From: Liquidambar formosana
Taxonomy: Eukaryota > Streptophyta > Magnoliopsida > Saxifragales > Altingiaceae
Direction of reading: 5' to 3'
DNA length: 64,000 nt
NCBI GenBank assembly: GCA_039720395.1
Contig: CM077826.1
Coordinates: 26,182,430 to 26,246,429, forward strand
Shown here: in pieces, positions 36,390 through 48,400 of the stretch
How the letters are laid out: each line of letters opens with the position of its first letter
Position numbering within the stretch: position 1 is the first letter of the stretch
Notes under the pieces: generated by a model
What the model saw: the letters and a program-made list of their open reading frames with translations, nothing else
Told to the model about the DNA's origin: nothing
Databases searched by the model: none
Program-made: the position numbers and the translations under genes

Positions 36390-36429
36390 ATCGTTTTTCG
36401 CAAGACAAATATGTCAAATGCAAGAAGTT

Positions 36430-36443
36430 GGGCTCTGATACCA
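36430..36443 (-). promoter_or_regulatory. Primer-binding site, initiator tRNA-Met type
   Basis: The minus strand reads TGGTATCAGAGCCC two bases after the 5' LTR, complementary to the 3' end of initiator methionine tRNA, the usual primer of Ty1/copia elements. Confidence 0.93.
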
Positions 36444-36445
36444 AT

Positions 36446-37913
36446 TATTGTCCAAAATATATAACCCTAGAGGGGGGATGAATAGGGTTATTGGCCAAAT
36501 TAAAAAAATAATTGCAAACTCAAAATCAGATTATTGCAAATGAAAGTAAGTACAAGAACAAGCAATAATAAAGAGATAAAGAAGAAGATAATGCAAACGA
36601 TGTTAACGAGGTTCAGCCTCCCACCTACGTCTTCGCTTCAAGAGCTCGCTTGAGGATTCACCAATCTACTATCACTCTCCTTCAAGGTGGAGCAGCAAAC
36701 CTTTACAACACCAAGTATTCTTCACCAACACTTGTTCAAGACACACTCTTCAAGTGCTTACAAATGGGGTTTCTCTCAACCTTTGAATACAAGATGATTT
36801 GAGTATGTTTTTATGCTCAAGAAACTCTCTCAAAAGAGTAGATACACTGAAATTGAAAGCTCACTTAGCTATTGATTGATTCACAATGAATGCTCACAAG
36901 TGAAATTAGGGCTTGTAAATGAATGATTTTGTTTGTAGCTCAATAAATATTCATAAATGAGTTTAACTCATGTATATATAGCCCAAGGGGTCCAAGTGAC
37001 CTGTTCTGTAGCAATAAATGCCGGGAAAGAAGGTTTGGTGGGCATTTAATGCTTAAAAGATCGTTTGAAAAACTAGCCGTTATGTGTTAGTCTCGAGAGA
37101 TTCAGACGTCTGAAATCAAATTAAGACGTTTTATTCTGTTTAAGAAGTCTTAATCAGGCGTCTTAAAAAGCCAGAGGATTGATTTTTATAGATGTTTTTC
37201 ATGGTCACTGTTCACGATGATTCAGACGTCTTAAATTAATTTCAGACGTCTTAAACCTCTTAAGACATCTTATTATCACAGTCTTAACAAACCAGAGAAG
37301 ATGTAATTTGAGGTCTGTTCATTTCAGACGTCTTAAACAACTTTCAGACGTCTTAAAGTCCATTTCAGACGTCTGATTTAGACAGTTTTAATAAACCTAG
37401 AGAAAGTGCATTTTTGGTCTTCATATTCCAGACGTCTTATGCCTATTTCAAACGTCTTAAACCTGATTCAGACGTCTCAAATAAATTTTCAGACGTCTTA
37501 ATCAAATTTCAGACGTCTTAAATATCTTTAAGACGTCTTAAAGCTCTACAGTAGAAAATTAATACAAAAAGCTTAAGACCTGATTTTTAAGGGATTATAT
37601 GCACGAGTCAAGAGACTCAAAACGTGATTGAGTTGATTCATTTTAAGTGTTACCAAGTTAATGCATGAACCTAAAAGCCCTTAAATCACAAATGATCATT
37701 AATTGGGATCAATCTTACATAAAATCCGATAAGTTTTCACTTGATCTTCTTTTAGGCTTTATTCTCAATCCTTTTTGATATCTGTCATGTGTCATACTTT
37801 TGTAGCTTGGTTTTGACCTGTCTTTAAACTTAATTTGAAACCATTAGTACTTAAGACTGACTTCTGCATTGTTATCATCAAAATCAATGGTATTAAAATC
37901 ATTTGGGCCAACA
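36446..37913 (-). repeat. 5' LTR of the copia element
   Basis: 1,468 bp. On the minus strand it starts TGTTGGCCCAAATG and ends GGACAATA two bases before the primer site. It contains more intact palindromes than its partner and a stronger TATA (TATATATA, 36,973-36,980). Confidence 0.93.
37104..37545 (-). promoter_or_regulatory. AGACGTCT palindrome array in the 5' LTR
   Basis: About eleven exact AGACGTCT palindromes and several variants at the same place relative to the TATA box as in the other LTR. This copy would have driven transcription of the element. Confidence 0.87.
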
Positions 37914-38082
37914 GAGCTCCATATGAAATATGGGGAATATCCCTTTTTTAACTCAAACCTAAGTGAAAAAAAAGGGTAAGGGCTGGAGATGTTCTAAGTC
38001 CCAACACCTTACCTAATATAGGACAAGGTCCCAAGGTATATATACTCGTTGCTCACCATAATAATGATTTTACTAGTGTTAT

Positions 38083-38505
38083 TAAACTCGGATCGGACTG
38101 GCTAGTCGGATCGGTGAACTGGACACCAGACTAGTTCGGGTTTTTAATTGGATCAGAATTGCATGCGACCTGGACAAACCGATTCAAACCACCGGTTTTT
38201 ATGCGAACCGGTCCGGTTGGACCAGCACTAATACCTTAAAAATTCTTATATTTCGCGTGTATGGGGAATTAGAAATGTGGATGTATATTCCAAAGGAATT
38301 CTTGACCACTAGACCACTTAGTGCTTATGTGAAAAACTTCACTACACATATTATTTAAGGTCTAAATATATAAATTTTATTTTTTGGTATTATTTTAATT
38401 ATTTATTATTATTTTAATTATATGACCAGCTCAACTGATGATCTGACGATTGAACCAATGACCCGACTTCCAACCGAGTCAATGACCGGCCCTGGTTTAA
38501 TGACT
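38083..38505. mobile_element. MITE-like repeat upstream of the GATA gene
   Basis: Left end ATTAAACTCGGATCGGACTGG; right end, reverse-complemented, ATTAAACCAGGGCCGGTCATTG and on to GACTCGG. The interior has many CGGATCGG/CCGGTCCGG words. An imperfect terminal inverted repeat, ends approximate. It lies about 30 bp from the putative TATA box of the next gene. Confidence 0.5.
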
Positions 38506-38534
38506 ATGGATTTTACTAGGAGGTCGAGCACCAT

Positions 38535-38544
38535 TTTATATATA
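38535..38544 (+). promoter_or_regulatory. Candidate TATA box of the GATA/TIFY gene
   Basis: TTTATATATA about 950 bp upstream of the start codon and about 360 bp upstream of a probable non-coding first-exon donor (GAATG|GTAAAT, 38,895). A leader intron is inferred from that donor and the acceptor TATACAG at 39,445. Confidence 0.45.
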
Positions 38545-39059
38545 CCTGAGAAGGGGAAAAAAGGAAGGAAAAAATAAAAAAAAATGCAAATCACCGTGAT
38601 CTCATCATCTTCCTTCGCCGGTTTTTCCCAAAACAGCCTATTTCGGCAGACTCGTTTTTGAAAACCATACGACAAGCTCAGGATTTTCTATATCATTTTA
38701 TCGGATAATCCTCACCGTGGGTCACCAAAACCCGATCTTCTCCCAACGGTCCTAATCTCCCCGGCGATCCAAAAACCCTGAAATCCCAGTCGACTCCTCA
38801 TTCTTTGCAGTAATTCCGACTAACGAGGGGCTGGGATTGCTTGTTCCGGTCCAGGATATTGGTTTTCGGATTTTGAGTTGTTCTAACGTCGAATGGTAAA
38901 TTACTCTCTTCCAGTTTTGCTATTTTGTGATTGGTGTTTCTGTATTTTCTTAATCGATCGATTGAGCATTGTTTGGTTGCTGAGAAAATGTAGGAAAAGG
39001 AGAATTTTGAAAAATTCGGCATTTCATGAATTGGGTTCCTTTCGAAAGAAAAAAAAAGA

Positions 39060-39070
39060 AAAAAAATGAA

Positions 39071-39103
<33 letters not shown>

Positions 39104-39106
39104 AAA
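39060..39106. repeat. GAAA microsatellite
   Basis: A-rich start followed by about eight GAAA units, in the probable leader intron of the GATA/TIFY gene. A second, AG dinucleotide run lies at 39,336-39,368. Confidence 0.85.
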
Positions 39107-39329
39107 AACTCTCCAGTGAACTAAGCCTAATGCAACTAATTTATTAGTTAAAGCGAGTTAGTAGTTTCTTTCTTTCTTTCTTTCAATTTATTTATTTATT
39201 TATTTTTTCAATTCTTTGAAACCAAAATCAACACAAAGCATGACCCGATATTTCATTTTCTTTTATCTGTCTATTGGCAACAAACAGAGTGTTAAGTTTT
39301 TTGGTTCATGAATTCTAGAGAGGGAGTTT

Positions 39330-39369
<40 letters not shown>

Positions 39370-39488
39370 GAGAGATGATTGATAGCTCTTAATATTGATG
39401 TGAAGGTGCAAGCTGGTCGATCAGTCTCGACTAATATATATACAGAAAGTAGTAAACTTGGAATCCTTGGATACATTTTTGGGGAAAG

Positions 39489-42400
39489 ATGGATGGCATC
39501 CAAGGGAGTGACGCCCGAATTCACATGGCAGATGCACATCAGCCGATCCACATGCATTACATGCAAGAGCGTGATCAAGGGTTGCAGCATATGAGCAATG
39601 GGAATGGGATGGATGATGACCATGATGATGGTGGCGGTGGGAGTGAGGGCATTGAAGGTGATTTGCCGTCCGATCCTGGGAATCTCTCTGATAACCGCAG
39701 TGCGCTTGTTGCTCAAGGCGGTGACAATATGAACCAGCTCACTCTCTCTTTCCAGGGTCAGGTTTATGTGTTCGACTCTGTCTCGCCTGAGAAGGTGATG
39801 TCTTCTAATTATACTCATACTCTATATTCTTTGCAGTTTTTCTTTTTCTTTTCATGCTGAAGTAAACTCTATCTGATTATATAACTTTCTGTGTTTAATG
39901 CATATGATGCATGGGTTTTGAATTGAAAGTATTAGGAGTGTGTGGGTCTACAAATTAAAGATTAACGGCTGCATTGCATTTTCCATAGCATTTGAAAAAT
40001 AAATTCATCACCTACAATGGGGCAATCAAACAACTGATGGTATGGCATCAGTTTTAGCCTTTTAGGATATCATGAAATGCCACTATTTAAAATTTTCACT
40101 TTTTCAGTATAATTTGTATTGAGCTGTTGATCACTGTCATGTTCTGTAATGGCCTTGTGCAATAATGTATTTGTGCATAAATTGTATTGGAATACAATGA
40201 CGGCGGATTAACTTCCATGGGACATCAAAAAGTGCCCTAAGTGCTGTTACTGATGAATGTTTTTTTATTGCTTTGAACAGTGTCGAGACTTTAAAATAAG
40301 AGGGATGTAAAAATGAGTATAACCTTCCATATGGAATGAGGACATTATGGTGTCCAGCTTGGAGATGTTTTTGTCGCAAAACCTCTTGACAAAAAGAAAT
40401 GCGATGTAATCACATAATTATGGATATAGACACGTTTGTTAATTTGTCATGTGTTTGAGGTATTGTGACATGACCTTAAAAGATGAAAAATGCAAATGAC
40501 TGCGGATGTACATGGGTTCATAAAAGGCAAATAGGTGTTCTGTTAGTACATTGGGTATAATGGTATATACTGCAACATATGAAGGCTTGGTGTTAATTGT
40601 CATAAACTTAAATGCAGTTATGTGTCTTTTAAAATTAGAATTGGTGCAGATGGATAGGGGGAATGATTAAAGGTTGAAAGGTATTAGGATTTTGTAGATG
40701 GTTTAGGATAGGAATAGGCTAAGGTTTGAGGCAGGAGAGTTGCTGGAAACACAAGAAACAGTTTCTGGAAATATTGGAGAACAAATATTTCATTGCTTAG
40801 TTGCAACTATTTGAGGTTTTTGTGGTGTTAGGATCAAGGTTTAAACATTGGAGAATGGTTGGGGTCATAAATTAGGGTAAGGGTTCAGGGGCGAAGCCAA
40901 GAAACCGCTTCAAGTGAGGCAACTTATTACAACTTATTATGTTTTAGTGATCACTTTTCAACTTAATACCATATAAAGGACATTGTTTGTCAACTTATTA
41001 CAACTTAACCATATATGTACTTCAAAAGGACTACTAATTTCCTTTATTTGGTATTAAATTGGGTAATGATCATCAAAAGACCAAAATATTAAGATTTTTT
41101 TTTTTTTTGAAATTTTCAGGTGGGGTGAATGCCCCACCTGCTAACACACTAGCTTCACCCTTGTAAGGGTTAACTGGTCTGAAAGCAAGGGTTAATTGTG
41201 TTTTACAAAAAAAGAAAAAAGAAAAAAGAAAAAGAAAAAGAAAAAGAAAAAGAAAAAGAAAAGGAGAGTAAAGCTTAAGAAGAAGATAATTTAGGAGTCA
41301 CTTCTAATCCCTTAGGCATCATACCTAAGGTCCCATAGGCATCACACCAAAGGTCCCATATGCATCATACTTGGGGTTAGATTGAACCACACAATCTGAA
41401 GAACTTCCCTGGCTGTAGAAAAATTCTTTATTTTTCCTTTCATTCATTCATTGGTTCCAAAATTGTTCAAATACATTAGTTACATAGACTGTAATCTTGG
41501 AGAGGAAGCAAACTAAGCCAAGTAACTTTGTAAACTGAGTAGGCTTTAAATAACTCAAAAGATCCAGTAAAAGCTGGCTGAAATTGATAGAAAGCCCACA
41601 AAACAAAGCCTATTCACGATCTAGCTCAATTAACCACTCCACACTATAACCCCAAAACTAAAAACTACCACAATATTGTTGACTCCTTAAAACTTAACAA
41701 AACTCATATAAAACTTAAACCCGACACGTATGACCCTAAACAAATAAAATAAGACTTGAATCTATCTAAACTTAACTCATCAACCTCCCAAAGCAGGCCC
41801 CATCTTGAAGATTTCTAAGGCCTTTCCAGGCCTATATTATTTCTCCTCTGGTTAGAGAAAACTTGGACTCAAGTTTTAAGTTGTTGAAATATTAGATCAC
41901 CAACATCTTAAATTGCATCTTAGCATAATAGTCTGGCCTTGATATTCTTATGTTCTTTGTTGAAGGCAACAGAGTTGATATTTTACCATTGGTTTTCCCT
42001 ATCAAATCATTAACTTTGTGAAGGATAATGAAATTAATTGTAGGAGCAATCCATGGAGGAGCCATTGGCTTGAATTGATTTTGATCATGAGCATCAACGT
42101 CGTGTTCGCTTTAAGTTGCTTTGATTTTGTCTTGCAATCTTCCACCTTCTCTTGCAAATTCTTGGCTATAGAAAATAGTCAAGGAATTTGACTCTTTGAA
42201 ACTCTTGAATCAATAAAGTATCTTCTTTTGCTGCAACTTTGACCTCTTCAAGAATACTATCTCTAGCTAGTTGTGGTGTCTCCAACCTGTGAAGTGACTT
42301 GCTTCATCAATTTTTTTTCGATGATCACTTTTAATAATGTTGCACTCATTGTTTGATCTAATTCTGATCACCAGTCAACAAATGCATGAGCTATCCTGGA

Positions 42401-45400
42401 GATGTATGTGCTGTCAAAGTGTTATATTTAACTTGACAAACATGAGTTTGTTTAAGTTTGAATTTTGCTGGTCAATTACAAAGGCTATTTACCCTTTGTG
42501 CCATATGAAAAAGCAAATAATCTCATTGGTTGTCCATCAATGGTGGTCTATAAGATCTCCTACATTGTGAAAATATTGTGATGAAGCCAAAGGATGTGAT
42601 ACCAAATTGATATAGAACCAGTAAGGGGAACAATTGAAGATCAAAAGAATTAGGCTTTACAGATGGTTTAGGATTAGAAATTGCTTACTGGTTTGAGACA
42701 GGTAAATCATTGGAAATGCGGGAAACAGTTGCTGGAAATTCTAGACAGCAAAATATTCAGGGCTTAGTTACGCCTATTTGAGGGAGAGTTTGTGGTGTTA
42801 GGATCAAGGTTTAAAGGTGGAAGAAAGGGTTGGGTTGTAAAAATTAGGGTTTTTGGATGAAGAGGTCTGAAAACAAGGGTTAATGATGTTTTATAGAAAA
42901 TACAGAAGCGCGGAAAATTGAGATGATTAGATGATGAAGAAGAAGAAGAAGATGAAGAAGATAATTTAGGAATCGTTCCTAGAATCCCAGGCATCACACG
43001 TAATGTCCTGTAGGCATCACACCTAGGGTTAGAGTGACATCACACAATCCTCAAGAGCTTCATTAGTTGTGGCGAGCTATATATCTGTCATTCATTCATT
43101 GGTTCCAAAATTCAGCAAGTACATTTCTTATATAGACCCCAAGCTTGGAGGGCAAGTAAACTTTGAGAACAATCCAAGCGAGCTTGGAAAACAAATAAAT
43201 CCGAAAGACCCAACAAATACTGACCCAAACTAGAAAGCCTGCAAAACAAAGCCCGTCATGATCTACTCAATTGACCACACTACAGGCGCAGACCTAAATA
43301 TTACCAAAATACCCTTGACCCCATAAAACTTGGCAAAACTTAAATAAATATTAAATCAGCAGATATGAACCTGAAGAAAAAATTTGAACTGAATCTAACT
43401 AAACTCAATTGAGCAATGTCTCAAGCAGGCCTGATTTTCCGCTTTCCTAGGCCTTTCCATGCATGCACCAATGCATCTTTTCCACATGTCCAATGCATCT
43501 TTTCAACATGTCTTACCTATGCTTTCCTTTAAATGGACTTCTAACATGTTTTGTTGCCATTATTAATCAAGTGTTAGTTATCTGTATGCGGCCTACTCTT
43601 CATGGTAGCTAATCACAGAGGATTACTCTAATATTTTTAAAGATAATCTTATGCAGGTTCAAGCTGTACTTTTATTATTGGGGGGCCGAGAAGTACCTCC
43701 TAGCATGGCAGCGCTACCAGTAACCACTCATCATAGTGATAGGGTATTATTACCTTGATTTTAGTAACCTATTTCTTTAATAATGTGTTTTATCCCTTCT
43801 ATTCCTCCATTAATGAAGCTTTCAATCAGGGATTATCTGGTACTCCTCAGAGGTTCAGTGTTCCACAGCGATTGGCCTCACTGATTAGATTTCGTGAAAA
43901 GCGAAAAGAACGAAATTTTGACAAGAAAATCCGTTATACTGTCCGAAAAGAGGTTGCACTTAGGTATGGCATTTGCATGAAGTGTAGCTTAAGTTAACCT
44001 ATATACAGTTTCTTCTCCTTATATGACAAATTAGCATATTATTTTAAGGGGAGTTAATTCAGTCAAGGGAAAAAACATTATCCATTTGGGAGACCATTTG
44101 GTGATTATATGTTATTTTCCTTTCTTGATACATTGTTTTAATCAATTAAAGCAAAAGCTATGACATGAGAGCATACGGCTTTGCAATTCGGAGACATCAG
44201 AGTTGTTATTTCCAGTTCTATTGTTTCCTTGTACTTACCTGACATTGAGTTGTGCAGGCTATTAAATGTGCTATTTTGCGTTCTTTAAAAAATAAAGCAT
44301 CAAGACTTTTACTTACTACGTTAGTACGTTTTATGGATTTAGTTCCCGACTTCAAATTTTATTATATCTGGAAAATTCTAAATTTTTCCTTAATCAGACA
44401 TGAGGGTTGCTTAATGAGAGATTAGGACTTGGTGCCATCACTTGATGAAATTTAATATGTTTATGATGCTGAAAAAGTGCCCAATTGTATAAAGGGCCAT
44501 CCAAGTTCTAGAGTGGACAGAATTATTATTCATTTTATCTTTGAGATTTTTTTTTTTCTTTTAAAAAAATGAAAATTTCACTCGAGAACTTAAGATGAAA
44601 TGGGAGAGGTGAGGATTATGTAAGAGAGAGAAAAGATTACCTTTCTTAGGAAGTCTACCTTTGAAATGGTTTGAGGATCTGCTTGACTTTGTTTTTTACC
44701 TGTCTTTTGTCTCTCTCATCATCACAATGCCATCATTTGATCCCATTACTTTTTAAGCTTTCTTTTCATCAAAACAACAAAAACTTTTTAAGCTCTCTGT
44801 TTATGTGCTTTAATCAGTATGATCATCATCATCATCCTTTACTGTTCAAGCTTTCCTGAACCCTTTTGTTATTGTAATTGTATAATTTGTTTTATGGGTT
44901 ATTATTTCTTTTGTGTTTACAGATGTTTAGTTTAAGCTTTCTGTTTATGTGCTTTATAAGCATCAGCATCATCCTGTCTGCTCAAGTTTCCTCAATTCAT
45001 TTGTAATAGTAGTTGTATAATTTCTTTTATGGGTTATTATTTCTTTTGTATTGTTCTTTTTTTTTTACAGATGTTCATCTGTTTCTCATTTTTAGGGTGG
45101 CCAGACCAACTAATAGAATTCCAAAACTTTATCAGCAACAACAGTATTTTAGCTATGTTCTTGATTGCTTCTGTTGCTGATTTTATAGGATGCAACGAAA
45201 CAAGGGTCAATTTACATCTGCAAAGTCCAATCATGATGATTCTGCATCAGCACTAACAAGCTGGGGCTCAAACCAGAGCTGGGGTTTGGACGGTAATGGA
45301 TCCCAACACCAGGAGATTGTGTAAGTTAATCTAGCTAGTAGCTACTTCCATTTTTTTAAAGTCCAACATCTTTCTATTTTTCCTTACCCCACTCACTACC

Positions 45401-48400
45401 CATATTTTCTTTGGATAAAATATTTAACTCATTGGAAATGGGAATTTTGGGATTAAGGCTTTGTTAAGGTGTCATATTAGAAATGGGAATGAGGACTAGT
45501 ACAGAGAACACTAAGTGGGTTCCTTCAAAAGAAAAACAAAATAATGTACGGACTTTGCACATACGAAACAAAGAAAAAAGCCCCAAATCTTAGGTCAAGA
45601 ACACTAAGAAGGCAGCTCCTTCCCAACAAAACACTTAAACATGAGAGCCTCTATCTTAGTCAAGGTCCGTTAAGCTATTGAGGAATCTACTTGATGGTTT
45701 CAACAAAAGATTTTGGTAGGAACAATCATTGAATTTTTCCAAGGACCCTTTTCGCCATCCTCAACCTGTTTGATCATATTCCTGTTATCGCGCTCCACAT
45801 TTTCTTTTGATAAAAAATGAAACTTAATAGAAATGAATGGGAAACAAGTACAAAGGGGACTAAGAGGGTTCCTTCAAAAGAAACAAAATAAGATAAAGAC
45901 TATGTACATAGGAAACAAAGAAACAGGCTCTACCCTTAGCTTAAGAACACTGAGAAGGCAGCTCCTCCCCAACAGAATACTTTGTTGGAGCTTCGCTCTT
46001 GGCCAAGGTCTCTTGACTTTGCATTTTCCAATTGAGGAATCCACTTGATGGTTTGAACCAAATATTTTGCAAGGATTAGTTGCCTCTGGTATGAAATAAT
46101 GTCACATGACTCTGCCATTCTCGGCCAATTTGATCATATTTCCACTATAATCTTTCCCCAACAGATTAACTGAATTCCTAGTGCTATCCTCCTTAAGGCC
46201 CACTAAAAGGGCCTCAACTTTTGTCCAATTCACCACTTCTACACCAAAAGGCTTGGGAAAGTAAAGACAACGAGTTTTGCATGATCTCTTAAGGTGCCTC
46301 TAGAGCCAGATTCATGATTGGATATGAGACTAACCATAAATTTAGATTGTGTATATCTTATCCAAAAAAAAAAAAAAAAGGATTGTGTATACCTTTATGA
46401 GCAGGGATTACAACGACAACAAGAATTTACTGGGGACTCGTTGGCAGGGTTTGTTTGATAAAGAGGTGGGTGTGGCATGGGTGTCTTCTTGGCATGTGTA
46501 TGATTTGTTGGAGATAAATTTCTAGGGCCTTGGTAGGTCCAAGAGGGCAAGATCTTTGTGGACTTATGTGATTCTGGTGGTTCTTTGGGTGATTTGGTTG
46601 GAGGGAAATGTGAGGATCTTATGTGAGAAACAAGAAGAGATGGAAGGGTTATGGGATAGAATTATCTTCTTTGCTTCTTTGTGGGCTTCTGTGGATAAGC
46701 CGTTTAAAGGTGTTGCTTGGTTCTTGATCATTTGTAATTGGAAAGAGATTTGCTCTTCTTCTAGGACTAGGAAGACGTGTAGTGGTGGGTATGGGGATGA
46801 AGAAGGATTAATTTTATATTTTAGTGTTTATTATCTAGGACTCAAATTATTTATTTAAGACTATCTATTATTTAGGATTTAATTTTACTTATTTTTAGTA
46901 GTATTAGTTATTTCTATCTTCTACCACTTTCCATTTTTTTTTGCTTTGCCTAAATATGAGTTTAGATGTAAGTGCTAGAGAGTGAGACTTGGATAAATAA
47001 TTGAAATAAGAATTTCCCTACCTCTTTCTTCTTCTCATTCTCTCTGTTTCCCTCTCTCTCATCTTTCTTTATGTTCTCTCTTGTTTCTCTCTCTTCTCCC
47101 TCTTTTTCTTATAGTTCTTCTCCTCCTTCTAGGTATTACATATTAGTATCAGAGACCAACCTTGATCACTTGCCAACCGTTCCTCTGTCTTGTTGCTCCG
47201 TTACAAACATTTAAGCAAGGTAGAACCAATCGTAGTTGCACCGGTCCTCCGCTGCCACGACCATAACCTTGATTACCCTATCTTTCCCGTTGCAAACTTA
47301 GTTGCCAACCTTTACCCAAGACCTAACCCCTCGTTGTGCCATTAAACTCGAACCATAGTTTAGTCGAACCCAAATTATGAACCCCATAGAACCTTCTCTC
47401 TTGATCAATCCTAAGCCATAACCCTAGCCGGCTAGCCCTAACGTCACCCTTTGACCTAGCAATGCCTTCACACAGTAGGTTCAAGTCACGACCGCATCCC
47501 TTCTTCCTTCTTAGTCTAACCCATGACCCTCAAAACAATAGTGCACCCAATCGCAAACCATTTGCATCAAAAGCCCTAGTCGATCTCCATCGACCCTAAT
47601 CACAAACCCTAACATTTGAGCCCTAGCCCTTTAATTAGAGTCTTAATCGCACCCCCATCACACCATGACCAATAACCCTAATCGCATCTCCATCCTTCGT
47701 GCTTGACCTTCTTTCTTCGTTGAAGCTCCACTTCTCCGTTCGAGAAATATCCTTAGAGAGATCTGATTGTTGGGGCTTCTTAAGACCCATTATTTGGGCT
47801 TACCCCCTATAGGGTTTTGAAAGGCCCAAACTGATCCCTTCCCTTTGATTCTTATGTTATTGAGCCCCATTATCCTTCATTGGGTCTCTCATAAAATCCC
47901 TTCTAAAGCTGAGCCCGCCTATACCCTCCATCAGCGCAAACCTTTTTTAGTCGGCTGTGCCATATCTTTATGAGCTCAAACCTCAGAAATTGGGCTATGA
48001 CTATCATCCTTCTTATTGCAAAAACAAAGCCATATTCAGCCCAAACTGACCTCATCTAAATGTTCCGTTTAGCCTTTAAAATTGAAAAAAACGTAGAGTG
48101 TTTACGTGATCCCCCTTTTGTCATAACGAGATTTACAAGCCTCACCATCTATAGTATACACCTTGCCCTCCTTTCCTTGTCTGTCACATGCCTTTCCAAA
48201 CCCAAACCTCTTGTCTTCAACCTTCATCTTCGTGCATTGGGACCGTGTTCCACTCAACTCTTGCGAACTGACCTCTTCCTCCCCACGACCTCTCAAATTC
48301 TCTGAAATCATCTTCAAATGAATAGTAAGAATCTTGCCATGATTCCTAATATTCATTGTCACCAAAATAATGCTTGATTTTTGGGGGGGGGGGGGGGGGG

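Larger units (their letters stand above)
24359..37913 (-). mobile_element. Full-length Ty1/copia (SIRE/Maximus-like) retrotransposon with a third ORF
   Basis: Two LTRs (24,359-25,798 and 36,446-37,913) enclose, on the minus strand, primer site, gag, protease, integrase, RT, RNase H, a third envelope-like ORF and a polypurine tract. The element is flanked by the 5-bp duplication GAGCT (24,354-24,358; 37,914-37,918). Integrase before RT identifies Ty1/copia; the long LTRs, long gag with zinc knuckles and extra 3' ORF identify the SIRE/Maximus lineage. Removing the nested solo LTR leaves about 10.2 kb, normal for that lineage. All ORFs carry stops or shifts, so it is not autonomous. Confidence 0.92.
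23669..37994. mobile_element. Terminal-inverted-repeat element (MITE-like) split by the copia insertion
   Basis: Left end GAGCATCTCTAGCCCTTAC (23,669-23,687); right end, reverse-complemented, GAACATCTCCAGCCCTTAC (37,994-37,976): 17 of 19 match. Similarity continues inward (TTTGAGTAAAAAAGGG against TTTGAGTTAAAAAAGGG). Without the copia element the unit is about 770 bp. No coding sequence seen. The outer target duplication was not resolved, so the superfamily is open. Confidence 0.65.

Noticed and set aside
39315..39818. 167-aa minus-strand open frame
   Set aside because: Antisense to GATA exon 1; its C-terminus is the AG microsatellite read as serine-leucine.
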